From: an uncultured Clostridia bacterium
Lineage (GTDB): Bacteria > Bacillota > Clostridia > TANB77 > CAG-508
Assembly (NCBI GenBank): GCA_948524275.1
Contig: CAOSLI010000009.1
Span: 1 to 35,667 of the forward strand
DNA: 35,667 nucleotides
Direction: 5' to 3'
Program-made: the position numbers and the translations under genes
In this document: piece by piece, positions 14,486-23,629 of the stretch
Numbering within the stretch: the stretch's first letter is position 1
Layout: each line of letters starts with the position of its first letter
Notes under the pieces: model-generated
Told to the model about the DNA's origin: nothing
Databases searched by the model: none
Seen by the model: only the letters and a program-made list of their open reading frames with translations

Positions 14486-15649
14486 ATGAAAAAGAAAGAT
14501 GTAAAAGTAGTAAGCAAAGGAATAGATACAACTGAATTGCTATTAGCGATGGATGAATTAGAGAAGAATAATGGTATAAAAAAGGATTTCTTAATGGAAT
14601 CAATTGAATCGGCATTAGTATTAGCATACAAGAGAAATTTTGAATGTGCAGATGAAAACGTAAAAGTAGTACTTGATAGAGTAGATGGCAAAATGCATGT
14701 ATTTCAAGAAAAAGAAGTTGTAAAGGAAATTGAGAATGAAAAAACTCAAATTTTACTTGAAGATGCAAAAAAGAAGGACAAGAATTTTAAAGTGGGAGAC
14801 GTAGTACAATTTGAACTTATGCCAAAAGAATTTGGAAGAATTGCGGCACAAACAGCAAGGCAAGTTATTACCCAAAAAATAAGAGAAGCATCAAGAGATG
14901 TAATTTTTACAGAATTTGCAGATAAGAAAGGAGAGATTGTAACAGGTTTGGTACAAAAATCAGATGACCGTACAGTAGTCCTTGATTTAGGAAAGATAGA
15001 AGGTATAATGCCTAAAAAAGAACAAATACCAAATGAAAATTATAAAGTAAATGATAAGATTAAAGCATGCATAATTAGTGTAGAGAAGGGTGTAAAAGGC
15101 TCTACACAAATACTACTTTCAAGATCAAGTCCTAATCTTGTTAGAAAGTTATTTGAAGTTGAGATTCCAGAAATATATGAAGGTCTTATAGAGATAAAGA
15201 GTATTTCAAGAGATGCAGGATCAAGAAGTAAAGTCGCAATATATTCTTCAAATCCTAGCATAGATCCAGTAGGTTCTTGTGTTGGACAAAAGGGAATTCG
15301 TATTCAAAATATTATAAATGAATTAAACGGAGAAAAAATAGACGTTATTGAATGGAATGAAGATCCATCAATATTTATATCAACAGCATTATTGCCAGCT
15401 AAAGTTCTTGCAGTTGATATTAGAGAAGATGAAAGATTTGCACAAGTAATAGTACCAGATGATCAACTTTCTTTAGCAATAGGAAAAGGTGGTCAAAATG
15501 CAAAACTAGCTGCAAAACTTACCGAATGGAAGATTGATATTAAGAGTGAATCACAATTTAGAAAGATGCTTGAAGAGGCAAACGAGGAAGAATCAAAAGA
15601 AAACAATGAAGAAATAGAAGATAATGATGTGGAAGATATTGAAGAATAA
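14486..15649 (+). CDS. nusA: Transcription termination/antitermination factor NusA
   Basis: This 387-aa NusA binds RNA polymerase and nascent RNA to control pausing, termination and antitermination. Domains are in the usual order. The N-terminal RNAP-binding domain (LLLAMDELEKNNGIKKDFLMESIESAL as a helix-rich start) is followed by an S1 domain (about 140-205: GEIVTGLVQKSDDRTVVLDLG as core). KH1 follows (SRSSPNLVRKLFEVEIPEI, VGSCVGQKGIRIQNI), then KH2 (LSLAIGKGGQNAKLAAKL). The Gram-positive form lacks the extra acidic repeats of E. coli, and here it ends in a Glu/Asn-rich acidic tail. AAAGGAATGATAAGAAA precedes the ATG. Confidence 0.95.
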   Translation: MKKKDVKVVSKGIDTTELLLAMDELEKNNGIKKDFLMESIESALVLAYKRNFECADENVKVVLDRVDGKMHVFQEKEVVKEIENEKTQILLEDAKKKDKNFKVGDVVQFELMPKEFGRIAAQTARQVITQKIREASRDVIFTEFADKKGEIVTGLVQKSDDRTVVLDLGKIEGIMPKKEQIPNENYKVNDKIKACIISVEKGVKGSTQILLSRSSPNLVRKLFEVEIPEIYEGLIEIKSISRDAGSRSKVAIYSSNPSIDPVGSCVGQKGIRIQNIINELNGEKIDVIEWNEDPSIFISTALLPAKVLAVDIREDERFAQVIVPDDQLSLAIGKGGQNAKLAAKLTEWKIDIKSESQFRKMLEEANEEESKENNEEIEDNDVEDIEE

Positions 15650-15704
15650 GTAATATTCGAAAATAAATGATATAAAATATAAATAAGACTTAAGGGGTGT
15701 TATA

Positions 15705-15767
15705 TTGGAAAAGTTAATTTTTAAAAGAGATATATTAAAGAAAATAGGAGGTGAGTTTATTGGGTAA
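15705..15767 (+). CDS. Possible 20-codon coupling ORF upstream of infB
   Basis: TTG 15705 has a good ribosome binding site (AAGGGGTG, 15692-15699) and encodes MEKLIFKRDILKKIGGEFIG. Its stop overlaps the infB start region (TTG 15760) by 8 bases. It lies where ylxR and ylxQ usually sit between nusA and infB. It could be a translational-coupling leader or a vestige of the lost genes. Nothing proves that it is translated. Confidence 0.35.
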   Translation: MEKLIFKRDILKKIGGEFIG

Positions 15768-18700
15768 AATAAAGATTTATGAATTAGCAAAAGAACTAAA
15801 TTTAGATAATAAAGAAATATTAGAAGTTGCCAACAAATTGGGAATAACTGCCAAAAGTCATTTGAGTGGCATAGAAGAAGACGAAGCAAAGAAAATTAAA
15901 GAAAGTTTTAAATCAAAAATTGTTAAAAAAGAGGAACAAAAAGCTAAAGACAGCAAAGAACCAAAACAGTCTAAAGTCAAAGCAGAAGCTAAAGGTGTAA
16001 AGCAAGTTACTGCAAAAGTAGATAAGAATGAAAAAAAAGAAAAGGATGATATAAAAACAACTGGTCAAGTTATAATAAGAAGAGAAGTTGTTGTAAATGA
16101 AGAAAAGAAAGAGACTAATATTAAGGAACAAAAAACTGGGATAGGCTTTGATACTACACAGAGAAGAAATAGAGATTTTAACATTGTGTATAGAGAAAAG
16201 CCAACAAAGCCTATGACAGTCAATGAGCTCTTTGGAATTAAACCTAAAAAAGAAGAACCTAAAAACGAACCTGTTATTAAAGAAGAAGTAAGTGAGCCAG
16301 TTGTAGATACAGTACCACAAGCTAAGCTAGAAAAAGAAGTAAAAGACCAAACTCCTAAAAAAGAAAATCCAACTTCAAATATAGATAGTGCAAGAGTAGT
16401 AAACAAATCAAATTCATTTGTAAATAATCAAAATGGTGGAAGATTTAATAATAGAGAAAGTTATAATCAAAATAACCATAGACCAATGGAAAATGGAAGT
16501 CACACAAGAGAAGGTGGCTTTAATAGAGACGGCGGTGGATTTAACAGAGATAATAATTTTAGAGGAAATCAATTTAATAGAAATCAAGACGGAACAAGAC
16601 CAGCATTTAATAGAGATAATGGAAGAAATGGATTTAACAGAAATAACAGCCAAAGTTCTAATAATGTGGGCTTTAGAAAAGAAAGTAGAAGACCTATGAA
16701 TGATAGGACTGCTAACAGAGGAATAAAAGAGGTTGTTTCTCTAGATATAATAGAAAAAGATAAAAAAGATTATAGTACAAAAATAATTGACAAGCAAAAA
16801 GCCAATAGAAATCTTGATGAAAAGAAGAGAACAAAGAATAGAAAGGGTTCAGAAGAATCTTTTGATGAAGATAAATTAAGAAATTTAAAACAAGTAAACA
16901 AATTGTCTAATATGTTTGAAAGTCAAGATGGTGGAATGTTAGACTATTATGATTTAACAACTGCTAGAGGAAAGAGAAACAAGAAAAAAATTAGAAAAGA
17001 TGAAGAAAGAAATAAACAAAAAATATTTGAGCTAAAAGAAATTACAATACCAGCTAATGTATCAGTTAAAGATTTAGCAACTGAAATAAAAAAGACATCA
17101 GCCGAGGTTATAAAAAAATTATTTGACTTAGGAATAATGGCTAATATTAACCAAGACTTAGACTTTGATACAGCCTATTTAGTTGCAGATAGCTTTGGTA
17201 TAACTGCAATTAAAAAGGAAATTATCAGTGATGAGGACATCTTATTTGATGATACAGAAGATAGAGAAGAAGACTTATTGCCACGTCCACCAGTAGTTGT
17301 TGTAATGGGTCATGTTGACCATGGTAAAACTTCACTTCTTGACGCAATCAGAAAAACTAATGTTATAGAGGGGGAAGCAGGTGGAATTACCCAACATATA
17401 GGTGCATATAAAGTTGCAATAAATGGAAGAGAAATTACATTTTTAGATACACCAGGACATGAAGCATTTACAAGCATGCGTGCTAGAGGTGCACAAATAA
17501 CTGATGTTGCAATTTTAGTAATTGCAGCAGATGATGGTGTAATGCCTCAAACAATTGAAGCAATTAACCACGCAAAGGCAGCTGAAATACCAATAATAGT
17601 AGCTGTAAACAAAATAGATTTACCAGGTGCTAATGTTGAAAAGATTAAGCAAGAACTTATGAAGTATGAATTAGTTCCAGAAGAATGGGGTGGAGATACA
17701 ATATTTGTACCAATCTCTGCTAAAAATAATATAAACATTGACAACTTATTAGAAATGGTATTACTTGTAGCTGATATGCAAAATATAAAAGCTAATCCAA
17801 ATAGACAATCAAAAGGAACAGTTATAGAAGCAAGACTCGATAAAGCTCAAGGACCAATTGCATCAGTTCTTGTTCAAAGAGGAACATTAAATGTTGGAGA
17901 TACAATCATTTTAGGGACTTCAATAGGTAAAATCAGAACAATGAAAAACGATAAAGGAAAACAGGTAAAGCTTGCAGGACCATCTACACCAGTTGAAATT
18001 ACTGGTCTTAATGATGTACCAGAAGCAGGAGATACTTTCTATGAAGTTAAGAATGAAAAAGTTGCAAAACATTTAATTGAACAAAGAAAGATGCAAAATC
18101 GTGAAAAAGCTATTGCTAATACAAATGCTGTTACATTAGATAATTTATTTGATAAAATGGAAAGCGAAGATTTAAAGCAATTTAATATAATTGTTAAAAC
18201 CGATGTACAAGGAACAGCAGAAGCTATGAAAGCGTCACTTGAAAAATTATCAAACGAAGAAGTTAAAGTTAAGGTAATACATTCAAATGCAGGAGGTGTT
18301 ACTGAATCTGATGTTCAACTTGCAAAAGCTGCAAATGCAATTATAATTGCATTTAATGTAAGGACAGTTGGAGCAGCTAAAGTTTTAGCTGAAAAAGAGG
18401 GAGTAGAGATTAAGCAATACTCAATAATTTACCAAGCGTTAGAAGAAGTTGAAGATGCTATGAAGGGAATGCTTAAACCAGTATATAAAGAAGTTAATAT
18501 TGGTAATGCAGAAGTTAGACAAACATTTAAGATTACTAATGTTGGTACAGTTGCTGGATGTTTTGTGTTAGATGGTAAATTAGAAAGAAATGCTGGAGTT
18601 AGAGTAATTCGTGAAGGAGTTGTAATACATGATGGCAAGCTAATCTCATTAAAGAGATTCAAAGATGATGCCAAAGAAGTATCAAAAGGATTTGAATGTG

Positions 18701-18780
18701 GACTTCAAATTGAAGGTTATGACGATGTAAAAGAAGGAGACACAATAGAAGCTTATATTCAAGAAGAAATTAAAAGGTAA
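15760..18780 (+). CDS. infB: Translation initiation factor IF-2
   Basis: This 1006-aa GTPase recruits fMet-tRNA to the 30S subunit and promotes subunit joining. TTG 15760 is chosen because AGGAGGTGAG ends just before it; GTG 15751 overlaps that ribosome binding site. Domains are an IF2 N-terminal helix domain (residues 1-50), a Lys/Glu-rich linker, an Asn/Arg/Gly-rich stretch with repeated FNRD/FNRN (about 225-310), a second IF2-N domain (about 425-480), and the G domain. The G domain shows GHVDHGKTS near residue 517, DTPGHEAF near 563 and NKIDLPG near 616. The domain II barrel, IF2-specific domain 3 and C-terminal fMet-tRNA-binding domain follow. The long disordered linker makes it larger than B. 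subtilis IF2. Confidence 0.96.
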   Translation: MGKIKIYELAKELNLDNKEILEVANKLGITAKSHLSGIEEDEAKKIKESFKSKIVKKEEQKAKDSKEPKQSKVKAEAKGVKQVTAKVDKNEKKEKDDIKTTGQVIIRREVVVNEEKKETNIKEQKTGIGFDTTQRRNRDFNIVYREKPTKPMTVNELFGIKPKKEEPKNEPVIKEEVSEPVVDTVPQAKLEKEVKDQTPKKENPTSNIDSARVVNKSNSFVNNQNGGRFNNRESYNQNNHRPMENGSHTREGGFNRDGGGFNRDNNFRGNQFNRNQDGTRPAFNRDNGRNGFNRNNSQSSNNVGFRKESRRPMNDRTANRGIKEVVSLDIIEKDKKDYSTKIIDKQKANRNLDEKKRTKNRKGSEESFDEDKLRNLKQVNKLSNMFESQDGGMLDYYDLTTARGKRNKKKIRKDEERNKQKIFELKEITIPANVSVKDLATEIKKTSAEVIKKLFDLGIMANINQDLDFDTAYLVADSFGITAIKKEIISDEDILFDDTEDREEDLLPRPPVVVVMGHVDHGKTSLLDAIRKTNVIEGEAGGITQHIGAYKVAINGREITFLDTPGHEAFTSMRARGAQITDVAILVIAADDGVMPQTIEAINHAKAAEIPIIVAVNKIDLPGANVEKIKQELMKYELVPEEWGGDTIFVPISAKNNINIDNLLEMVLLVADMQNIKANPNRQSKGTVIEARLDKAQGPIASVLVQRGTLNVGDTIILGTSIGKIRTMKNDKGKQVKLAGPSTPVEITGLNDVPEAGDTFYEVKNEKVAKHLIEQRKMQNREKAIANTNAVTLDNLFDKMESEDLKQFNIIVKTDVQGTAEAMKASLEKLSNEEVKVKVIHSNAGGVTESDVQLAKAANAIIIAFNVRTVGAAKVLAEKEGVEIKQYSIIYQALEEVEDAMKGMLKPVYKEVNIGNAEVRQTFKITNVGTVAGCFVLDGKLERNAGVRVIREGVVIHDGKLISLKRFKDDAKEVSKGFECGLQIEGYDDVKEGDTIEAYIQEEIKR

Positions 18781-18842
18781 TTTCAACCATTGGGGACGTG
18801 CACTTTTGGTTGACCAAAAGTGCACGTCCCTACTGGTTGAAA
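18781..18842. repeat. REP-like palindrome between infB and rbfA
   Basis: A near-perfect palindrome fills the intergenic gap. The outer arms TTTCAACCA (18781-18789) and TGGTTGAAA (18834-18842) enclose a perfect 17-bp stem, GGGACGTGCACTTTTGG (18793-18809) with CCAAAAGTGCACGTCCC (18814-18830) around a TTGA loop. The outer arms and GGGAC core recur in short form at 25422-25452, as expected of a dispersed REP/MITE family moved by a Y1-type transposase. Confidence 0.85.
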
Positions 18843-18858
18843 AAGAAAGGATGATTTA

Positions 18859-19233
18859 ATGGACAAAAGTAGTAATAGACTTGCAAGAGTTGAAGAAGAA
18901 CTTAAAAGACAAATTAGTCAAGTTATAAATTATGAACTTAAGAATCCAGATGTTACAGGAATGGTCAGCGTTACAAAGGTAAAAGTAACACCTGACCTAA
19001 GATTTGCAAGAATTTTTGTAAGTGTTTTAAATTCTAAAAATCTAAAGAAAACACTTGATGGATTAAAGGAATCAAGTGGATTTGTAAGATCGAGAGTTGC
19101 TAACACAGTTAATTTAAGAACAACCCCTCAGTTAGTATTTGAATACGATGAATCAATAGTGTATGGTGAAAAAATTGATGCAATTTTAAATGATTTAAAG
19201 CAAGAAGAAAAGCATAATGATGAAAATAACTAA
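18859..19233 (+). CDS. rbfA: 30S ribosome-binding factor RbfA
   Basis: This 124-aa single KH-like domain protein binds immature 30S subunits and helps 16S rRNA 5'-end maturation. Family signatures visible are RLARVEEELKRQISQVINYELKNP (start), VSVTKVKVTPDLRFARIFVSVL in the middle and LRTTPQLVFEYDESIVYGEKIDAILNDL at the end, here cited as overlapping family motifs. AGAAAGGATGA precedes the ATG. It follows infB in the standard order but is separated by the 62-base REP-like palindrome, which may modulate read-through. Confidence 0.94.
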   Translation: MDKSSNRLARVEEELKRQISQVINYELKNPDVTGMVSVTKVKVTPDLRFARIFVSVLNSKNLKKTLDGLKESSGFVRSRVANTVNLRTTPQLVFEYDESIVYGEKIDAILNDLKQEEKHNDENN

Positions 19234-19300
19234 ATATACTTATTTTAATGAACACTTAATAAGTTAAAACTTAAGCGAAGCATAATGAAAGGGAGATAAC

Positions 19301-20254
19301 ATGTCAACTTTAGATAATATTTTAAAAGAAATAAATAAAGCACACAACATTGTAATATTAACGCACCAAAATCCAGATGGAGATGCAATTGGAACATCAA
19401 CAGCATTATATAATGGACTTGCGCGTTTGAATAAAAATGTGGAACTTATTATACCAGAGTACTCTAGAGTTTTTAATGAGGTTCCTGGTATAGAAGATGC
19501 GAAAAAAGAGGGGACAAGAAAAAAATATGATTTAGCAATTTCAATAGATTGTGCAACAATTAAATTACTTAATGGATGGTCAAATTATTTTGAAGATGCT
19601 AAAGAACGAATTGTAATTGATCATCATAGTAGCAATTCAATGTATGGAGATATAAATTACATAGATGTGGATGCACCAGCATGCGCACAAGTAATGTATG
19701 TTATTTTTAGATATTTTGATTGGGAGATTACAAGAGATATTGGAGATTGCTTAATGACAGGCATTATCACAGACACAGGTGGATTCCAATATTCGGGTGT
19801 TTCAAAGGAAACATTTGAAATAGCTTCTAATTTGTTACTTAAAGGAGTAAATATTTCTAAAATATACAAAAAGGTTATGGCAACACATAGCAAGAGTAGT
19901 TTTGAATTAAAGAGAATTGCTACTCAAAGAATGGAATTCTTAGAAGATGGAAAGATTACTTTTACATATATCACAAAGGATGATGAAAAAGAAGTAAATG
20001 CAGAAACAGGTGATTACGAGGGCATTGTTAATGAAGGTAGAGATATAGAAGGTGTAGAGGTTTCAATATTTTTACATGAGATGGATGATGGATTTAAAGC
20101 ATCACTAAGATCCAATAATGATGTCAATGTATCTGATGTATGTATGATGTTTGGCGGAGGCGGACATCCAAAAGCAGCAGGAGCTACAATGCAAGGTGAT
20201 CCAGTGCAAATAAAAGAAAAAATAGTGACTGAAATAAAGAGACAACTTAAATAA
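19301..20254 (+). CDS. nrnA: DHH-family bifunctional oligoribonuclease/PAP phosphatase NrnA
   Basis: This 317-aa DHH/DHHA1 phosphoesterase degrades short oligoribonucleotides and dephosphorylates 3',5'-PAP. Motifs in order are HQNPDGDAIGTS (residues about 22-33), SIDCA (second metal-binding Asp), IDHHSSN (the DHH motif near 107-109), TGIITDTGGF, and the C-terminal DHHA1 signature FGGGGHPKAAGA. Length and position between rbfA and truB are typical for Firmicutes. AAAGGGAG is the ribosome binding site. Confidence 0.92.
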   Translation: MSTLDNILKEINKAHNIVILTHQNPDGDAIGTSTALYNGLARLNKNVELIIPEYSRVFNEVPGIEDAKKEGTRKKYDLAISIDCATIKLLNGWSNYFEDAKERIVIDHHSSNSMYGDINYIDVDAPACAQVMYVIFRYFDWEITRDIGDCLMTGIITDTGGFQYSGVSKETFEIASNLLLKGVNISKIYKKVMATHSKSSFELKRIATQRMEFLEDGKITFTYITKDDEKEVNAETGDYEGIVNEGRDIEGVEVSIFLHEMDDGFKASLRSNNDVNVSDVCMMFGGGGHPKAAGATMQGDPVQIKEKIVTEIKRQLK

Positions 20255-20276
20255 GATGGAGAGGATATATATAATA

Positions 20277-21119
20277 ATGAATGGTCTAATTATAGTAGAT
20301 AAGCCATTACATAAAACTTCATTTGACATTATTAGAGATTTAAGAAAAGAATATAATACAAGAAAAATGGGACACATTGGAACGCTAGACCCTATGGCGA
20401 CAGGAGTGCTCCCTATTCTTGTAGGTGAGGCTACGAAGCTTTCAGATTACTTAATGGAACATGATAAAGAATACATTGCTAAAATATATTTGGGAGAGAA
20501 AAGAGATACTGGAGACACTGAAGGAGAAATAATAGAAAAATTACAAGTGCCTAGAATAAGTAAAGATAAAATTGATAAAGTGTTAAAGTCATTTTTAGGT
20601 GAAAGCATGCAAATTCCACCAATGTATTCAGCAGTAAAGGTAAATGGAAAAAAACTATATGAACTTGCAAGACAAGGAAGGACAGTAGAAAGAACCGCAA
20701 GAAAAATTAAAATATATGAAATTGAAGTAATAGACATCAAAATAGATGAAGGCATAATAAAAGAGATAGATTTTAGAGTAGTTTGCTCAAAAGGTACATA
20801 TATAAGAGTTTTATGTGAAGATATAGCAAAAGAGCTTGGTACTTGTGGATATATGAAATCCTTAAGAAGGACAAGAGTAGGAAATTTCAAAATTGAAGAT
20901 AGCGGAAGATTTATTGAAATGAAGGATATACTAAAAGTTAAAAATATTGATATTTGCAAATTAAAAATAAATAACGATGAACTATTAAAAAAACTAATAA
21001 ATGGTGTGAGTATAAAATTGCATGAGAAAGATGGATTGGTAAATTTATACAAAGATGGAGTTTTTATCGGAATAGGACAAGTAGAAAATGAAAATTTAAA
21101 GAGAAAAATTTTGATTTAA
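20277..21119 (+). CDS. truB: tRNA pseudouridine(55) synthase TruB
   Basis: This 280-aa enzyme isomerises U55 in the T-loop of tRNAs. The N-terminal MNGLIIVDKPLHKTSFDI and the catalytic block HIGTLDPMATGVLPI with its nucleophilic Asp (near residue 37) are clear. KVNGKKLYELARQG and CSKGTYIRVLCEDIA are further family motifs. ATG 20277 is chosen over ATG 20256 because GGAGAGG (20258-20264) lies between them and typical TruB begins at MNG. It closes the nusA-infB operon. Confidence 0.93.
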   Translation: MNGLIIVDKPLHKTSFDIIRDLRKEYNTRKMGHIGTLDPMATGVLPILVGEATKLSDYLMEHDKEYIAKIYLGEKRDTGDTEGEIIEKLQVPRISKDKIDKVLKSFLGESMQIPPMYSAVKVNGKKLYELARQGRTVERTARKIKIYEIEVIDIKIDEGIIKEIDFRVVCSKGTYIRVLCEDIAKELGTCGYMKSLRRTRVGNFKIEDSGRFIEMKDILKVKNIDICKLKINNDELLKKLINGVSIKLHEKDGLVNLYKDGVFIGIGQVENENLKRKILI

Positions 21120-21126
21120 TATAAAA

Positions 21127-21275
21127 AGGCCCCACATTAGCCGTAAGACTGAACATTTTAAGAGCCTGCTTATCACAGGTGGGTGTCTTGTTGAATGCTC
21201 CTGGGTTTCTTAAATTAATTTAAGCATACACGCCACATTCAAAGTCGGACTCCCTTTAATCTAATTTGTGGTTCT
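21127..21275 (+). ncRNA. ssrS: Probable 6S RNA
   Basis: The 273-base gap after truB folds as an elongated hairpin with a central bubble, the 6S architecture. The closing stem is CCACA/TGTGG plus TTAG/CTAA (21132-21140 with 21261-21271), then GACTGAA with TTC..AGTC. A small CCTG/CAGG hairpin lies on the 5' side of the bubble. The apical arm pairs GTGGGTGT with ACAC-G-CCAC and ATGCT with AGCAT, capped by a 16-nt palindrome (CTTAAATTAATTTAAG). 6S RNA binds the sigma-A holoenzyme by mimicking an open promoter. The call is by structure and motif memory only, and the ends are approximate. Confidence 0.55.
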
Positions 21276-21392
21276 AAAATACTCATCTACACGTACTATG
21301 CAGGGAACTATTATCTATATATAGATTATCACAAAAATATAAAAAAATCAATGGCAATCATTACTATTTTTATTACAAATAGGAGGAAACGG

Positions 21393-22238
21393 ATGAAAAA
21401 GAAAGCAACAACTATAATATTTAATGGAAAAAGGCCGCGAAACACTAGAGAAAAGGTTGTTATAATTATTGCTCTTACAATAATTGCAATAGCTTTATGG
21501 ACATTTATAATATTGAATTATGTGAACAATAGAAAGTTTGCAGAGGAGATAAATAACTTTTCTAAATTAAACCAAAAGACAGTTTTTAGTATTGACAAAA
21601 TATACATGTATAGTAGTAGTGGAGCAACAGAGAATGAAGAAGATAGAGCAATATGGAATTTAAATATAAATCAATTTACAGATATTGCTTTATACATAAA
21701 TAATAGATCGGAGCAGATATTAAATTATGAAAACGCAATAAAAAATCTATACATTGAAAATGTTAGATTTTCAGGATATGAATTAGGAAAGCCAAGTTTA
21801 TATTATAAAGATATAAATGATTTTGGAAAAATGATTATTACTGATGAAAATAAAATTGAAAATAAAATAGACTTTAAAATTATAAATGATGGAGAAATAG
21901 ATTATTCGAAACCACAAATTTATGCTGATGGTTCAAATCCATTAACAATTCAATATTTAAATAAAGACATAAAAACAAATGCAATAATTTCAGATATTAG
22001 TACAGATGTAACTTATGATGGAAATCTATTAAGAAAAACAGGGATAATCTTAAGCAAAATAAAATGTATATTAGCGTTTGATATTATAATAACAAACTTT
22101 TATAATCAGAAATTTATCTCCAACGTTTATATAGACATACCGTTGGAAGATACTGATGTTGGAACTACAATTTATGATGGAAAATTTATAAAGAAGCTTG
22201 AGAATACTAATTTAATTAAATTTTTCAGAGTGGAATAA
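21393..22238 (+). CDS. Single-pass membrane protein of unknown function
   Basis: I do not recognise the family. ATG 21393 is chosen because AGGAGG (21381-21386) precedes it; the earlier ATG 21351 lacks a ribosome binding site. The 281-aa product has a basic cytoplasmic N-terminus (KKKATTIIFNGKRPRN), one transmembrane helix at about residues 21-46 (VVIIIALTIIAIALWTFIIL), and an extracytoplasmic beta-rich domain of about 230 residues. That domain has no cysteine pairs in its main part and no catalytic motif I can name. It could be a cell-envelope protein. It lies between the 6S RNA and prmC. Confidence 0.7.
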   Translation: MKKKATTIIFNGKRPRNTREKVVIIIALTIIAIALWTFIILNYVNNRKFAEEINNFSKLNQKTVFSIDKIYMYSSSGATENEEDRAIWNLNINQFTDIALYINNRSEQILNYENAIKNLYIENVRFSGYELGKPSLYYKDINDFGKMIITDENKIENKIDFKIINDGEIDYSKPQIYADGSNPLTIQYLNKDIKTNAIISDISTDVTYDGNLLRKTGIILSKIKCILAFDIIITNFYNQKFISNVYIDIPLEDTDVGTTIYDGKFIKKLENTNLIKFFRVE

Positions 22239-22277
22239 TGAGATATTTTAGAAAACTCATGAGAAGGGAACAAAACT

Positions 22278-23120
22278 TTGAACACAATAAAAAGTATTAT
22301 AGATGAAGCAAGTAAAAAAATAGGATATATAGAATCAAGTATAATTTTAGAACATGTATTAGGAATGGATAAACCCCACATTATAATAAATAATAACAAT
22401 GTGATTGGTGAAGAAAAATATGACGAAATAAATTATCTTATTTCGAAAGTTGAAAAAGGCTATCCAATTCAATATATTACCCATAAACAAGAATTTATGG
22501 GACTTAACTTTTACGTAGACGAGAATGTCTTAATTCCACAACCTGATACAGAAATATTAGTAGAAGAATCAATAAAGATAATTGAAAAAAAGTGTACCAC
22601 AAAACAAGAACTTAGGATTCTCGACTTATGCACAGGAAGTGGAGCAATTGCGATTTCAATTGCAGATTACATAATAAATAATAAAAACGAGTCAGCAGTA
22701 GACATCAAGATAGTAGCTTCAGATATAAGTGAGGATGCATTAGAAGTTGCAAACAAAAACTGTGAAAATATTATAAAGAATAATATATCAATTGACTTTG
22801 TGAAGTCAGATATGTTTAAAAATATAGAAGGTAAGTTTGACGTCATTATATCTAATCCACCATATATAAAAAGTGAAGAAATTAAAACTCTAAGTAAAGA
22901 AGTCCAAAATGAACCTCATATAGCATTAGATGGAGGAGAAGATGGACTTAAATTTTACAAAGCAATAAAAGATAATATGGATAAGCACTTAAAAGAAAAT
23001 GGAACATTGCTTATGGAGATTGGATATGACCAAAAACAAGATTTGCTTGAAATTTTTGAAGAAGCAAATTGTATACAAGATTTAAGTGGAAATGATAGAG
23101 TTATAATTATAGAGAGGTAA
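22278..23120 (+). CDS. prmC: Peptide chain release factor N5-glutamine methyltransferase PrmC
   Basis: This 280-aa enzyme methylates the Gln of the GGQ loop in release factors RF1/RF2. TTG 22278 is used, with AGAAGGGAA upstream. The N-terminal helical RF-binding domain (residues 1-80) is followed by the linker IPQPDTEILVEE. The methyltransferase domain has SAM motif I (LDLCTGSGAIAISIA, near 114-128) and the catalytic NPPY motif (ISNPPYIK, near residue 193). The late ALDGGEDGLKFY and LLMEIGYDQ segments are also family-typical. Confidence 0.92.
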   Translation: MNTIKSIIDEASKKIGYIESSIILEHVLGMDKPHIIINNNNVIGEEKYDEINYLISKVEKGYPIQYITHKQEFMGLNFYVDENVLIPQPDTEILVEESIKIIEKKCTTKQELRILDLCTGSGAIAISIADYIINNKNESAVDIKIVASDISEDALEVANKNCENIIKNNISIDFVKSDMFKNIEGKFDVIISNPPYIKSEEIKTLSKEVQNEPHIALDGGEDGLKFYKAIKDNMDKHLKENGTLLMEIGYDQKQDLLEIFEEANCIQDLSGNDRVIIIER

Positions 23121-23125
23121 AAGAA

Positions 23126-23629
23126 ATGAACTCTTTTTCGTCAAAAGTAAAAAAAGAATTAAGTGAGCTTACAAATTTATCAAATAAAGATGTTGTAAAA
23201 GCAGAATTAGAAGGGTATTTACTCACAAGTTCAGCTAATAAATTCACAACGGAAAGTCAATATAATATAAATAGATTCAGTAAGCTACTAAATAATATTG
23301 GTGAGAATAGCTATAACATAGAAATGAAGGGAAGAAATTTTTGTATTACAACTAAGAAAAATGTTCAAGTTGATATTAATATAAAAGATGAAAATCAGCT
23401 GAGAGCAATTACCAGAGGAGCATTTATGGGAGCTGGTTCGCTTACGAACCCCAAAAATGTATATCATATGGAGATAGTATTTCAAAGTGAAGAAAATGCA
23501 AATATTATAAAGGATATACTTGCTAAGCAAGACATTGAATCTAAAATAATAAAAAGAGATAAAAGTTATATAGTTTATATGAAGGATGGTGAAAATATTT
23601 CAAAGTTTTTAGCTTTTTGCCGGTGCTAG
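23126..23629 (+). CDS. whiA: WhiA, N-terminal part (frameshifted gene)
   Basis: This frame encodes the LAGLIDADG-like N-terminal region of WhiA, a conserved Gram-positive DNA-binding protein linked to cell division and chromosome organisation: SFSSKVKKELSELT, AELEGYLLTS, and ITRGAFMGAGSLTNP. It breaks at residue 165 in a T5 run (23614-23618) and stops after CRC. Dropping one T restores FLAFAGASKSVLEF, and the frame continues into the C-terminal part. The two pieces together span about 275 codons, slightly short of typical WhiA (about 310). The +1 shift may be a sequencing or assembly error, a mutation, or slippage. Confidence 0.85.
   Translation: MNSFSSKVKKELSELTNLSNKDVVKAELEGYLLTSSANKFTTESQYNINRFSKLLNNIGENSYNIEMKGRNFCITTKKNVQVDINIKDENQLRAITRGAFMGAGSLTNPKNVYHMEIVFQSEENANIIKDILAKQDIESKIIKRDKSYIVYMKDGENISKFLAFCRC

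Noticed and set aside
16433..16699. Plus-strand open frame within the infB linker
   Set aside because: It is an alternative frame of the Asn/Arg-rich low-complexity segment of IF-2.
20447..21052. 201-aa minus-strand open frame opposite truB
   Set aside because: It is a Phe/Ser/Leu-rich mirror of the truB coding strand with no ribosome binding site; a shadow of a certain gene.
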